In this document: positions 23,801-38,800 of the stretch, piece after piece
Position numbering within the stretch: the first letter of the stretch is position 1
Layout of the letters: every line of letters begins with the position of its first letter
Source: Diphasiastrum complanatum
Lineage: Eukaryota > Streptophyta > Lycopodiopsida > Lycopodiales > Lycopodiaceae
Assembly (NCBI GenBank): GCA_029204225.1
Contig: CM055101.1
Coordinates: 37,665,374-37,729,373 of the forward strand
Reading direction: 5' to 3'
Length of the DNA: 64,000 bases
The notes under the pieces: generated by a model
Database searches by the model: none
What the model saw: only the letters and a program-made list of their open reading frames with translations
What the model was told of the DNA's origin: nothing
Position numbers and translations under genes: made by a program

Positions 23801-26800
23801 AGATGTGCAGTGGTCGAATATCTACTCGATAGTGAATTGTTGACTGAATAGTCGACAGTAGCAGTGGTGGTTAACGTAATAACGAAACCAATTCACTGCT
23901 ATTAGAAGTACAACTAAACTATCATTCACAAGTGCGAAAAACGAATGACAATCGGATCGTTATGCCAGTTAGATCAGATTAGAAACTTAGATTATAATAG
24001 GTGGGAATAACATAAACAGTAGAGCAAGACAAAAGTGGCGAAAGTAGTCTATATTGACAAATAATGAGTTACAATTGCTAGATTCTTCTGCTATCTACAC
24101 TAATTGCGTTATGATAATAGTGCATCTTGTTTTTGCTATAAATTTTGCTCTTACACAGATTGTCATCGCGATAGCTTATTACAAATCAGTCTATGCCTAT
24201 GGCGGAATAGAGAGGAGAAGAGAAAGAAGAATTACGAAATAACAACTTTGAAGAAAACAAATTTCTTAAACTAATTTGATCTGATTGATCTATTTATAGT
24301 TTTTTGATGGTACAGCCCTAGCGGAAAGTGCCGTTATCCACATGGCAGGTGCTACATGGGCCTCCGAGATTGGACCTAGAAATGTAGTGAAAAGGCTCCA
24401 CTATTCAATCTGAATTAGTCGAGATCGGAACCCTAGACAGTCCACCAACTTTTGCTCGATTTGAACATTGTGCGATTATCGCCTCGGTGTCGACAATGCA
24501 TGTATTTCTGCAAATGGTCTCGACACCTTCGACATTGTCTCGACAATGCGCGTAGAACTGCAGATTGCACATAAAATGGTTTCAGATGACAAATGTTTTC
24601 ATGGATGAAATCTAACAGGGTGTGCATGCGTGCATGTGTGACAAGGTGATGTTGGGAGCAACACTCATTGTCTACCAAGGAGTGCATATTGATCTAGGCC
24701 TGGTAGATTTCTTTTTTGTTAATTTGTGGTTTGGAAGGAAAGGCTGTTGTAGTTGCCGTATTAAGTGCTATAGTAAGAAAGAAAGCTTGTGCTTCTAGTG
24801 AGCTATGATGTGGGAAAATGTGGAGCAGTGGGATAAGCAAGTGCAAGCGAGTGGTCAAAAATGTATTTGGGTGCACGATCAAGTGATGGGAGTGAAAACT
24901 GTTGAGAGGGTGAGATAGTGTCAAGATTGGAGGAGAGTAAGGAGGGATCAGAGAGAGTGGTTGGAGAGATATGGAAGTCATATATGAGTGAGATGGAGGA
25001 TGGTGATCCCACAAGATAATCAACAACACTATGTTCGCCACTGTGAGAGTGAGAAGTATACCTGTCTAATCCAAGTCAACAAGCTACCATAAAAAATGGC
25101 CAACTCATGAGCTTCACCCAGCTACAATAATTACTCTCCATAACTGGTAATAGGGGCCAAAATGTCCTTTGAAGTCTTGGTAACTCTCAAGTCATCTCCA
25201 TCAAGGGCATGCACTCACAATTGGTCGATTGTATATAGAAGTTTGTCTACATATTGGATAATATCAATAGAAAGGTCAATGTAAGGTGAACCAACACCTC
25301 CACAAAGGAAGAAGACACTGGAGGAAAATAACAAGTTGCAACAAAGATGTCCCTATTTGAACCCATGCTATGTCCATTGATGCGGAACCAAGTGTATCGT
25401 GAATGCTCATGTTTCGTGACAAACTCAAAGATAAGGTGCAGTGATTCCCTGTATAAGCATGCAACACCTCCTGAACCTCTACCATTGATGGATCTTATTT
25501 GATGTCAATAAACCGAGTCCCATTTGTAACCTGGAAAAGTAGGTAATCCTCTCTCCTGATTCTCATGAGTCTCCATGAAGAGTGATAGATCTCTCTCACC
25601 AACGAAGTCAATTAGATCACCAACAGTGGATGATGAATGTATGCCTTACAGTTATAAACCCCAATCTGCAAATGGTTTGGATGGGGCCTGGTATGCTCCC
25701 AACAACAACAACAACAACAACAACAAGAACAAGAAACGTCTCCAAAAAGTATGCATAAAAAAGAACAACGTAACTATATACTGCAAACTGAAGTCAGTAG
25801 GAGCATTGTTAGGGACCCAACTCCCTTGGGTCCCAACCCTAAACTTGAGACTGGCCGATGACTGGGCCTGTAGACTTGACCGGTGACTCGTGAAGCTAAG
25901 GGTGGAAACAAAGCAAAGTGACCACCGATACACAGTGAAGCTGGCAACGGGAGCGGAAAGTCAAGTTTGGGACCGGATAGTGCCACGTCTACCAATAGAG
26001 ATTCAAGCCTATAAGGATAAATTAGACTTTCACATTATGAATCTAGATAGGGTAGATGTAATACTTGGAAAAGAGTGGTTCTATGAGAGGAACGAGTCTA
26101 TGAAGAAAAACTATGTAATTCACAGTTTGTCGTTCTTGCATAACGGCTCACTCATAGAATTAAATGGAAATGTTGATATTTCTACTCCGTATATGCTTTC
26201 TGGTTTAGAAACAGTTAAATGTATGGATGTTGTAGATTGTAATTCTTACTTATGTTGGTTAAAAGATTTTACTTACCATGAAGAGTGTAGTTTGCAATTT
26301 TACAATCTCCAAATGGAATTAATGTCTAATAACCTAAAAAAAGAAAATTCACCAGAAGGTAAAATCTTTAGGAAACTTAGGCAAGAATTTAACGATGTTT
26401 TTCCTGAGCAGCTTCCTGAGGGTCTTTCCCCCTCTAGGGGTGTTGACCAGTGTTGGGCGGTTCTCACATATTTGTGATACCCGCCGTTTCAGGGTATTGC
26501 CCTTTTTTTTGAAACCAAGAACCGTCGGTTCAGGGTATTGGATTACATTTAAAGTATTTGCACCTGGCGGTTCTCAATAATATCTTATAAGATAAATCTT
26601 GGCGGTTCTCAATATGCTGGTTATTACTCTATTAAGAACCGCCGGTTCCTATATCAGGTTCTCAATATATACTATTTTTATAAAAATTAATAAAAAATCA
26701 TTTCAAAAATTATTGTTGCATACTATGTTAAAATTCCCTCACATTATTTATCAAAGACACGTGGAAGCCACGTAAAAAATTTGTAAGTGCACAAAATTTG

Positions 26801-29391
26801 AGCATTCCTCCACTTATCAATTACTCATAAAAATCTCACACTCTTCAATGCCTATGATATTTCAATTGTGCAAAAACAATTCACACTTCACAGCTAAACA
26901 ACTCAAATAAATAAGCACTTTAAAAGTATGACTTATAGAAAAGCTGCTCAAAAAAAGTCTTGTTGCACAATGTCTTAAGTTTTTAACATTCCACTTATCA
27001 ACTAACTACCCATCAAAAAAAATGATAGCCTTGAAAAAAGTCTTGTTACAATATCTATCTTAACATTCTCTTACTCATCCTACTCATGAAAATATCCATC
27101 CTCCTTAATGAGGTCTACATTCTCATCTATCATGATGTCCTCACTTGCTAAAAGCCCTTAATAAATGTTAGGTTCTGTAGGGTGAATTGATACTCGGATT
27201 ATACCCCCCTCCGGTCACAGGCCAGGGCATGGTGGGTGGACCTGGATTAGGTCCTACGGCGGGGTGGAACGTGAATCGTTCGGTCTCTTGTGGTTAATCG
27301 GCACCTGGAGGTTTGCAGTAAGTAGAGAGTCTAACAAGCATAGGAAAAGCTAATGTAAAGCATATCATCTTGGACTGCTGCTGAAAAAGGATGTGATACG
27401 AGCTATAACATGAGATAGTACTGGTCGTCGCTAGCATCGCCTAGGAGTGTCGATAGCCAGCTGGTGTAATGATACTCTGAGGTGACCCAATGTGAATCGG
27501 AGACTGGGTGATAATCCTGAGGTCAGATATCGAGGTAGGGCTGGAAGTCCAGTGGTGTCCTGCTCTAAGACCTGGTAGTAGTCAGGCTTAACCCCCCAAC
27601 TGACGTCGCCAGGTACGATCGAGGTAGGCTCTATATAGAAACCGTTGGATATACTGGTGTGTACCCGAGGGGAGATCTGTGATAGCGATACCAAATGAAT
27701 CCATGAGGAAGCGTGACGCTTGAGAGAGCCATGACAACCGGTACCCCTGAGCCTGGAGATGGTGGGAGGACGTAAGCGAAATCCGTGTATATCTCTGCTC
27801 TATATCTGGAAATGCCTGACCTCTCTGGATGTAGGTGATAAGCTGGAAGGCTGCATCTATCTAGATAGGAGTGGCAAACTCAGCAAGGATGATCTCATGT
27901 GGAACAAAAGGCTTCGACCGAATCATGCGAGCTAACATGGTGGTCTGCAGACGTGAAATGCTGGCCCAATGTGAAGAGAGAGAGATTTGATACCAGGTTA
28001 TGGACATGTCACACACATGGCATCAAATGAGAGAAATAGGTTCAGAATTGCTAATCACTTAGTAATCTCCTACAAACAACAGGGTTAATTATCTTTGCAA
28101 ATACACTCAAAGACATCAAGATCATAAGCTTTAGAATGACTAATAGAGATCCTATTAATGTTAATATGGAGGCCCTAAGGGAACCTTCCAAGAGGCTATT
28201 GTAATATTCAGGCTAAGATTCCCAACCTTATCTAGACTCAAGGATTGGGGCCATTAACAAAATGTTGACACAAGGATCGGGAATAGCAAGAGAAAATGTC
28301 AAGATGTACTTAATTGTCCCTTGAATTTTAAGTCAATGGTTATTTTTTTAATGTAAATATGTTTCATAATACAACTCTATATGCTCTTTGAATGCATGCA
28401 GATTCTTTTCTTGAAAGGATTTTGACTAGTTTCAATCTCAATTTTGACTAATTCGTTAAGGGATTGGAAACCATCATTGACATGCTGGAACTTCATAGCA
28501 TAGACCTTTTGTTCAAGTGCCAAAGTATGATAGACACGTGATTGTTCTTAATACAAGAAGGCTTGCCTCTATTATTGTTTATGTCATGATTCTGGTTAGT
28601 TACTTGATGTTGATGGTAATTTGATAGTGAGTTAGTTGATGATGTACCTAACTCTTTTGATTTGTTTACAAGTATAGTGCCACTTTTGTATATGACTTGA
28701 TTATAAAGAATAGTTCTTTGTTATTTACGTGTACGTGTTTATTATTTTTATCACTAATATTTCCTTGATTGACACATAACAAACACATTGTTTCATCATT
28801 TGTTTGCCAAGCAATTTCCATTTCCTCCGTTTGATTTGCTCCTCTTTAGGACATACCTAGCATGATCTATAGCACCTATAGCTTGGATCACTACCTTCTT
28901 TAAACCTATTTGAACGTTGTTATCTATAGTTTCCTTGTTACTTTTGGTTAGATGGCTGATGGCTTCAAATCTTTATTGAGACACGTTGAGCTTTCACGAT
29001 GTACTTTTGTAGTCTTATATATGACTTTTGATAATTTTAAAAAACTTAATGAATCTATTTTTTCTTCTTCTATAAATTGATTCAACTTGAAAAGTTTGGA
29101 AGTTTTAGGAACTATGGGGATTCGTTTGACTTCTTGTGTGAATTTGAATTAATGGATCTATTGGTTGGAATCATCTTTGATGCAGGAAATTTGGACTCGA
29201 TGATAACACAATTGATTTTATTGGCCATGCTTTGGCTTTGCACCGAGATGATAGATACTTGAATGAGCCTGCATTGGAGACTTTGAGGAAAGTTAAGGTA
29301 TAAGAGAAAAAGCTTTTCACTTTTATTTCTTAAATGAGCATTATGAGTACTTTTAACTAATCACAATAGCATTTCTTCTTCTTCTTCTTCT

Positions 29392-29461
<70 letters not shown>

Positions 29462-30903
29462 AACTTATGTACAGTTTGTGCATGTGTATGGGTGCACCCA
29501 TGCATCCTCCTCCCCTCACCCATGCCACATACACTTTTTCTTAAATGTAAATCTCTCATAAAAAAATATGAATGTAAATCCACTTAAAAATGTGAACGCC
29601 CACTCTCCATAAAACAAAAAAAGTGAAGGGGCTTTTTGGCTCCCCATAAATTAAGTTTTCTTTTTTTAAAAAGGAGACTAAAAAAGTCCGCATCGAGAAA
29701 GAAATTCTCCCCCCCCCCCAAAAAAAAAAATAATCTAAGGCTTTTAAGGACAGGAGCATTATCTTTTTTTAACACTCCCTCGCCCTTTTTTGTCACATGG
29801 CAAAACCCACCCACCCATCTCCCTCGAGCACTTAAGCCATCGGCCTCTTGCCCAAACAACTTGTTTTTAACCATTAGGGAGCACACCCGCACTCTGCCCA
29901 TCCCATATGTTCTCCCCTTCTCCTGTCAATCCATCTAAAAAAACATCATCGATGAGCAGAACCGCACTAAGATTTATTATGTGGCTTTCGTATTTATTTT
30001 GAATTACCAAAATTTTACCCATAGATCATGAACGGAAAGTTTTACCCAAAGTTCTTTTCTCCGTCTAGCATCCATGCTCTATTGAAGAACATATTTGCTA
30101 ATCCCATCCTTGCAACGACTGTGGGAAATAGCAGAAGTTGAATATCTAAAACTAGACATTTTATTTATTCAAATTGAAATGGAAATTTGACACGAAGTTT
30201 TCCTTTGTTCTTACCTCTAGGGTTCTTCCTTTTTCTTTCTTCCCAACTCTGGAGTTTTTTATTCTCTTGATGTACAAGTTTACTTGATCAATATGTCCCA
30301 TCCTTTCCTCTTGCTCCTGTAGTACCTTGCTAGGAATGGATGTGACAGTCTACCTTTGAAATCCTAACACATGCGATCTTTTGGTTTTGATCCAACCCCC
30401 GTTTCTCATTTGAAAGACAAGTTTTTTGCTTTTGTTAACTTTGGTCGAACTGTTACATCACCTCAAGTATTGTCATCTTTGAGAGCTATAAAATGCATTC
30501 ATATGATGGAAGGTCGAATTAATGGCGTTCATTTTTCAATTGCACACTATTTTAGGGCTCACCAAGAACTGGGCATCTTGAATCATTGAGATTAGTGTCT
30601 CCGAGAGACTTCAATCCCTTTTTTCATCACTGGTATCTAACTTTATCCATACTTGCAACAACCTGCTTGGTGTGTTGATAAAGTCGGTCGTTTACTTTTT
30701 GGCATTTTCAAGAAGTGGTCCAGTATTGCAACGGGCTCCGTCATGCATGTCGTTTGCTCCATCCAGTGCTGCACGTCGAGACGAGCCCGCATCAACAAAT
30801 CGGGCTCCAAGCAGTTCAGTATACACAGAGAAATGCACACTCATACGCACATGCACCCACCATCGGCCACATAAATCACACATGCACACACACACGCACA
30901 TTT

Positions 30904-30947
<44 letters not shown>

Positions 30948-31188
30948 ACACCCCATTGACCACATAAATCACACACACCATCAAGCACAAATTATACACA
31001 CAAATCCACATACACAGATAACACATGCACTCACGTACATACACACACATACATCGGCCACCCGTCAACGACCATCAGCGACCATCGGCCACCCATCAAC
31101 GACCATTGGCCACCCGTCAACGACCATCGGCCGTCTGTCAATGACCATCGGCCGTCCATTGCCCGTCAACGACGGGCACTCTTTACTA

Positions 31189-31236
<48 letters not shown>

Positions 31237-32768
31237 CCACGCTTTTCGGTTGGGCCTTCTAGCCGCCCGCAATCCATTGGAGTTGCCATCATTGCTTTGT
31301 AGGGATGCCTTAGTTGACACTTGTGGATCATCCTATATAGCATCATAACTATGATAGATGACATAAGGACATCAATAGGATAACAAAAATCATTTAGATA
31401 CATCGAGAATGAATAAAGTTAGCAAACATCAAAGCTCAAGCTCTTGTGACAAGAGAGATGCATTCCAACAATTGAATAAGCAATTAGTGGGGGGGCGTGG
31501 AACCCCTCAAGATCTTGGGTGCCACATGCCATACACGGACACTATAGGTATATGCAAGCTGTCACTTACTAAAATCAGCTCTAGATGTCAAGTAGACCAT
31601 GTGTCCCAGTTGACCTACTTGCTAAAATGTGCACAAGAGGGGTTCACAATGTTTTTAATCAATACTCCCATGGCATATGCATAACTTGCAAGTTACAAAT
31701 ATACTAAGCCTAAAGGGGTAAAATAGGCAAAAATAGCCATTTGTTTCAATAGCCTCAACCTTTCCACGCCCCTTGTAAGGTTGTTCCACCCCATGTAGGG
31801 GGGCTTCCTCAGCCTTTTTCGTCCCTCATGTAAGGCACTTCTGCCCCTTTGTAGGCTGCCTTAGCGTTTTTTGCCCCCTTTCTCAAGGAGTTCAATCTCT
31901 ATTAAAGTCACACAACAAAAATACATTTCCCTTCTCTTAGGAAGTAGATATCTTGAGGCTGGGCGAATCAAATGACAGAATGCATTAATAAATTTACTTG
32001 GAATCAATGCACCTTCTTTCTTAACTATCTCACAGCTGCAATAAAGGTTCCCTTTTTACACTTGGCTACTCTTTTACTCTTAGAATGTATCTTATAGGAG
32101 TTAGGAGGATGTGTTGTTTACAAGAAGAGGACACTCCTCATCATACCATGTGTTGTGGAAGAGATGGTTTTGAACATGGTCAATGTTTATCGGGCTTATA
32201 ATGAAAAGAGAGATGTGACTGTATGGAGGTTAGAAGTGAGATTAGCCTTAAGATCAGATAAGTTGTTATGTCCCTATTGGGCATAACTGGGCTGGTCCAT
32301 AATTTCCCATGCTAGCACTGATTGTAGTACACTTATATATTGCTAATATATTAGTAGCACACGTTAATTGTTTATCCTACTGGACTCATGTATATAGATT
32401 GATCATTGCCCATAGAATGGCTATGGCCAATGCCTTTTGACTAGGCGGTGTGGTTGTATGAACATAATTAGGAGATTGTAGGCCATGGATAAATTACAAT
32501 CACATTTTATAATGGACTTGCGATGACTTCTTGTGGAAGTTCAAAGTCATGTCAACATCAAGTTTGTAAATAGTTTAGTATATTATAGACTATACTATAT
32601 TGACTATGGACTATACCTGAGCTGTAGCGGATCGTGATCTGCTGCAACAGCGATCCGGATCGCTAGCGATCAAGGACTGAAAATGTGGTCCCGGATCGCA
32701 AAAAAATCTGCAAATTTTTTTCAGTGGGCCGTGAGCAGGCAGCTTGCAGCCCACATCAAAAAATTTGC

Positions 32769-32808
<40 letters not shown>

Positions 32809-35800
32809 GGTGAGAGGGTGATGGTGCATTTCTAGCCATCTTGGAGCATTGTTCAGGGTGTGATCAGCATCGTGGCAATGGCGAGGCAGTGGTGTTTCTC
32901 TCCAAAGTTAAGTTTTGGCTTCATATCTTGTAAGCTCTTGGAATGAGCTGTAGGCAAAAGATGTGAATCTCATGCCCTATTTCCATGAGTTTTTGGCCCT
33001 TTTTGTAAACTGGCCCATAGTCATCTGATTGAGGTGCAGTTTGAGGCTAAACTGCGTTTCTTCATGCCCACAAACTTTGGCACCAAATTTTAAAAAAAAT
33101 GGCGTTCCGGGAAACCCTAATGGGAAATCCAAGGTTGCGTTTCGAAACGTGGTCTGCATCCTTGGACTATACGCATGAATTAGAGGAGCAACTAATTTTC
33201 AGATTTTGCTTGTAATACTTATAAATGTAAACATAGTAGAGTAGAGGTTGACATTAATGTTGGATTGGAGCACATTGTAATTAGCAACTTCAATCAACTT
33301 TGGTGTCGCCACCATAAATCTCAATTTGCAAATTCTTGTGTACATTTACATTGCTTATCGAACATAGCAGTTATTACAATCTATGATTTCAGAACTTGAA
33401 ACATCCAACTATAGATTCCGATTAAAACTAGAATGCCAAAGTTACAATTGCTCAAGTTTTGGATGTTAGTGAATTCACCTCTCTGAATTGAGTGATGTGT
33501 TGATGCTCAGCTGCTCCCCCAATTTGTCCATGAACTCATAAAGAAGGCCCAAAATGGATCCTTCCCTACTTGTGATCAAGACAATATAAATGGGGTGTAG
33601 CCCAGTGACAATAGCACATGCCTCATCCCAAAATGAAGTTGATAGCACGATAGTCTTAAACTTTTGTGACTTGGGGTCTTATGATGGCCCCAATCTCACC
33701 AGTTGTTTGAAACTACCATCTGCCTGAGGCTGCCATGCACCTTCAAGAAGTGCTCCAAAAAGTGAGCATGTATGCAAATTTGTACAGTTAGAAGTGTACG
33801 ATAGGTCAAGGGTCAAGATTCAAGTTTCAGCGTTACTCAAGCATTCCAAAAAGTATGTTGCGGTATGTACAAATCATTTTTTAAAGGAATTGGATTTCGG
33901 AATTTGGAAACAACTTGGTGGGGAACCTCCAAGTTGGAAAAGGATCTGAACATGGAAAGAACCCAGGTCACTGCGACCACCTTGCAAGTCCACCTCATTG
34001 TAACCGAGTTGCCATATCATGCAGCAACTGTCACATGTTCCCAAGTGGGGTCTCTTGCCTTCACTACGATCATGAATGCCAATTTCATATTGTAGGAAAT
34101 AGAAGCCTAAGGATCCAGGATCTTAACTATTCAATCACACAAAGCATTCTCAAAAGAAAGAGAGAGATGGCTAGAAACCCTCTTGTAGAAACTCGTGGAC
34201 AGCCAAGGAGAATAGTCAGTATTGCTTACAAAAGTGTCTCATACAAATGGGATGCACACATATATATAGTCCAAGCAATTATCTAACTTTATGACTATTG
34301 GCTATCCAACTACTTGACTATTGACTATCCAACTTTCTATAAGTTACATAGAAAGAATAAGGTACCTCCAATATGTCAAGTTGGGGTACTTAATGTCACA
34401 ATTAGGCCTAGTGGACCCATGAGTCCCCACCAAGTTAATCTCATACTAACTTAGCTAACTCTAAGTTTAGTAGGCCGCCTAATATAATAAATGACCATGG
34501 TTACACAACTCTCGACCTTTTGGGTCAAAGTAACCTATGGTAATGTAAGCAATTCCATTTACATTCCAACACATATGCCCTAAACCGGGAACTTTAATCG
34601 TAACTTCTAAGTTCTAGTTTCTACTTTCTAACCTAGACTCCTATAAATACTAATTTCTACTTAGTACTATCTTGACTGTGACACCCCTTGCTCTTTTTAT
34701 CCACCTGTGACCCCTTTCTACTATCTAGTCCTAATCCTCTCCTCTCCTGTCTCCTAAGCTCACTCCTAAGCTCTAACACTCTTCAAAGTTCTACATTTCC
34801 AAGTTCCTACACCTACTTCAAAGTTCACCCCTTAAATTTCTCTCAAGTTTCACGCTTTCCAGTTCTTGACACACGTCTTTTACTTGTGCAACTTCAATCT
34901 GTGTTTGTAATAGAAGGGACAGAAGGAGAACAAACCTTGCAGGCCTTAGTATTTAATTCATTGTCCATGCACACAATAGTAGATGAAACAACATACAAGA
35001 CTCTGATGCCATTCAAAGTGGGGCTCAATCATTTATGGTGATCGCTTAGATAGACTGTATGAAGCCATAAGTCGATCTTGTATGCATCCAGGAATGTGAG
35101 TCGAAGTTGTATTGCCATCTGTCTGTCCATCTGTCCCAGTCAAACCAAGGAAGCGTGCATTTATCCTCATTATGGTGCTGGAATAGATCTGTCCTTGGTG
35201 CAGGCAATGCCACTAAACAAGCACTCACAAAGTGAAATACTGTGAAAATACCCAGCTGGACAATCAGCAGGTAATAAAGAACAGCCAAGACAATTCAATA
35301 GCCTTCCGTTATGAGCAACGGTTCACTAGCAGATAAATCTATGTGCTAGAAATTTCCTTGAATAGAAACACGAATAACATTGATGTGCTAGTGTGCTGAG
35401 ATCACATCCACATGGATGCTCAAACTTAACAAGCCAAATAAGATGTCACCACTCTCTTCCAAGCAACCCTACAACAGATTTCAACAACAAGAATTAGAAA
35501 AAATAGACATACTAGAGCCTCCAAACAAAAAAGCATGCAAAAGTAGTAGAAACGTGTTTGTGCTGATTTCTCTCCACAGAATGACAGAAAACCTTGATAT
35601 CTGCTCAGAATCTATCTCCCTTTCCTAAAACAAAGACATCGACACCTCCTACTCTTCATTTGGCCTTCTATTGCTTCCTCTTCATATTCCCTTCTCAACC
35701 TTGCGTGTGAAAAATGGGTTATAATCAGGCTGCAAGCATGGGTACTTTTCCAGCTTTTTAACTGATTTCCAGTGTTTCAGAATTCATGTCTCAGACGCAT

Positions 35801-38800
35801 GTCATTCTGGTGCAACCCAACTTTGGCACATATATTTTGTCTACTTTTACAGTATACGTGACCAATAGTATAATGCCTTTGCTTTTGGTGGCTTTTTCGA
35901 GCATATACACTTTTGTGGCATCCTTTTCAGTATCTCTATTTTTGTGGCATTGTCTTATACCAATATTACCAACATAGAGGACAATGTCTCGTTAAGGTGG
36001 AGCGATAGCTATAGGCCAGATAACATGGACTGGGCACCTATTTAGATCATGGGTCTGCGGTGTTATTTTTTGCCATTTGGACCATATACTTTGGGGCTTT
36101 GGATCTGTCATAATGCTGTCAGTTGTTATTTGGCATTTACTACAGTCATTTGTTAGTCATATGGTCATTACTAGCCTCCAACCCCAACTCGTACTCCGTT
36201 GACCCTTGGACAGCATAAATAAGCATTTAAGCCTCATATTTGCTGGTTGATTTTGATTACACAGTAGCTCCTGGCTTATCTCAGCTTTAGCTTCAATTTA
36301 GCATCAGGTAGCTGGCTTAGAGCAGCTTGATTGGCTTATTATCAGCAGATTTTTATAGCTATTCCACTAATGATGGCTGTATTTCATTTCTATCAGTATC
36401 TTTGCCATCTCGACTAAATAATCTGCTTTGTGTGGGATTGTTGCTCATAACTAAATATTTTCAGGAAAGATATTAGTGTAGTTGTTTTCCTGGCATGGAC
36501 GGTAGGTTTGATGTTAAGGGTTATGCTGAAGATATCAAGAGATTGTAGACGAGCCAAAAGAACACGATGAGGTGTAGGAAGCATTGGACATTGAAAATGC
36601 AGGGAATTCTGTGCACTTGAAATTGCATTTTAAGGATGGAAATTTATGCACTACTAATATAAATGTATCCCAGGAGATACTCAAACATGTGTCAAATTCT
36701 ACTGTTGCCTGTTACTTACAATCTTTGTAAATCGAGATCAGTTTTGTTGACATGGATTTAAAATCAGTGATGATGCTTATGTTGCATTTGTATGCGGCAA
36801 ATGCTCCGTGATGGAGGATATCAAAGTGGAAAGAAACACTTGGTTCACTTTTGGCAAGTACTAATACTGTGTACTTATGTTCTGAAGCTTTATTCAGAGT
36901 CATTAGCTCGCTTTCAGAGTGGCTCGCCTTATATCTATCCGCTATATGGCCTAGGGGAGCTTCCACAGGTAATCTCAATCTTGCTCCACTGTCAAAGTTC
37001 AAATTTTTTGTTTCATCCAATTTCAGTATATATCAGAGGTTAAATCTACATTAAAAAAATAAATAGATTGCATTGTTGTCAGGATTTACCAGTTTTTAAG
37101 TTGAAATTTGTCAGGCATTTGCAAGGCTCAGTGCAGTTTATGGTGGTACCTACATGCTCTCAAAGCCCGACTGCATTGTAAGCTGGTTTTGAAAATCTCT
37201 CTTCCCCCTTCATTTTATATCTTAGGACTTCGATCAAGTGATAGATCTCATATCATTGACTGGGATGTTTGAATGATCGACCAGCTTGAGTTTGATGAAG
37301 AAGGAAAAGTAAGGGGTGTTACTTCAGAGGGCGAGACTGCGAGAGCAAAGAAGGTTGTCTGTGATCCATCATATGTTAGGAACAAGGTATATTTTTTACA
37401 ATGCTTCATGACTTGGCTGAAAATTGCTCTTTTTGAAAGGTTCCATCATTTTCATTCAGATTGTTGTAAGTTTTATCTTATACAATCAGAGACTTTTGAG
37501 CACATTTTTTCAGATGAGTCTCCAAGAAAACGAGCAAAATAGTTTAGAGAGACTGCTTTCTTTCTTAATGCTACTTTGTAGTGACTCTATGAGAGATTTT
37601 TCTTGGAACATGCAAGTGGAGATAATAATTGCCAGTGCAGCAGATTTGGTCGTAATCTTTTATTCTTTCAATAATTAACCTGTTGATATACTTCTGGTTT
37701 GCAGGTTAAGAAAGTAGGCAAGGTGGTCCGGGCAATTTGTATAATGAGTCATCCTATTCCAAATACCAATGATTCTCAGTCCGTGCAGATAATTTTACCA
37801 CAAAAACAGCTTGGCCGAAAATCTGATATGTATGTTACAATTTCTCTTACCTAGTTGTCTACATATGCATGTCCCTTACCTTATAGTTTACATTTACAAG
37901 TTGGACACTCCTGTCAGGTGGCTATTATGCAGTCAGTTGAGAAATTGGTTCTTGTGTGTAACTGTGAAGGTAGCAGATATGACTAGATTGCTATTGTGAT
38001 AACCGAGCCAGTTAAAACGGGCTGGTTTGGACATTGAAGGAAAAGTTGGTTTTCAGTGAATGACTGCCTTTTTGCTAGAAACTTTGTGGGGGAGAGGTAG
38101 ATTACTTTTCAATGTTTATCAAGCTTTCCTGAGGAAGCCTTAATGAGTTTGTACTCACTTGGACAGCATTTAAAATTTCATTCATCTCATGACATTGTCT
38201 TTAATTGTCTGCAGTATTTGTTAATATAACTTGACATGTTAAGGCTGTCTTGTGTGAGACCTTGTCATGTCAAGGTTGACTTTTGTGTTTTATCTTCATG
38301 GTATATGCAAGGGAATATATTTGAATAATCACCTGTGTGAATTCTTACTGTGTTATTTGAAGATTGTAAGCTTATGCTAATTAATGTTCTGTTTTCCATT
38401 TATATTCTAAAAACCATGAGTACAAGCCACTGGAAGCATTGCATTTCACAATTGGTGTGCTATATAAGGGAAATATATGTATATCTAGAACATGGATAAA
38501 CTTCTGTTATCTGAATTTTCTACTTTCTTGCATAGAAGATTCACTTTTGATTGCTACTTTGTGTGGATATGAGTTGTTTTGCCACACTCGTCTTGTACAA
38601 CTGTTTAGAACAGCAGGTTACATGGGTTATTTTGCAAGATAGTATTCTTTACTGACTGATGCAAGATATTATTCTTTACTGACTGACTGAGGAAGTTCGA
38701 GAATGTAAAAAGTTTTCTTAGATGCAAATTTTTTTTCACAGCTGCTTTTTCAATCCTTCGAAATTATAAGTCTTTCTGGTTCAGTATGGCACAGAAAAGC

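Noticed and set aside
24694-25041. 115-codon Pro/His/Leu-rich minus ORF
   Set aside because: It is a shadow frame over the LINE endonuclease relic. The neighbouring frame carries the recognisable [16 protein letters not shown] phrase.
30672-31302. 195-codon His/Thr/Pro-rich ORF
   Set aside because: It spans an AC microsatellite, a minisatellite and a TA tract in a GDI intron. It is open only because of repeat composition.
36712-37020. Minus-strand 102-codon ORF over GDI exon 7
   Set aside because: It is antisense to a confirmed GDI exon; the open frame is a by-product of the coding sequence on the other strand.
37273-37284. ATG in frame with GDI exon 9 as an internal start
   Set aside because: It lies in the intron just before the CAG acceptor. 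Homology begins at LEFDEEGK, after the acceptor.
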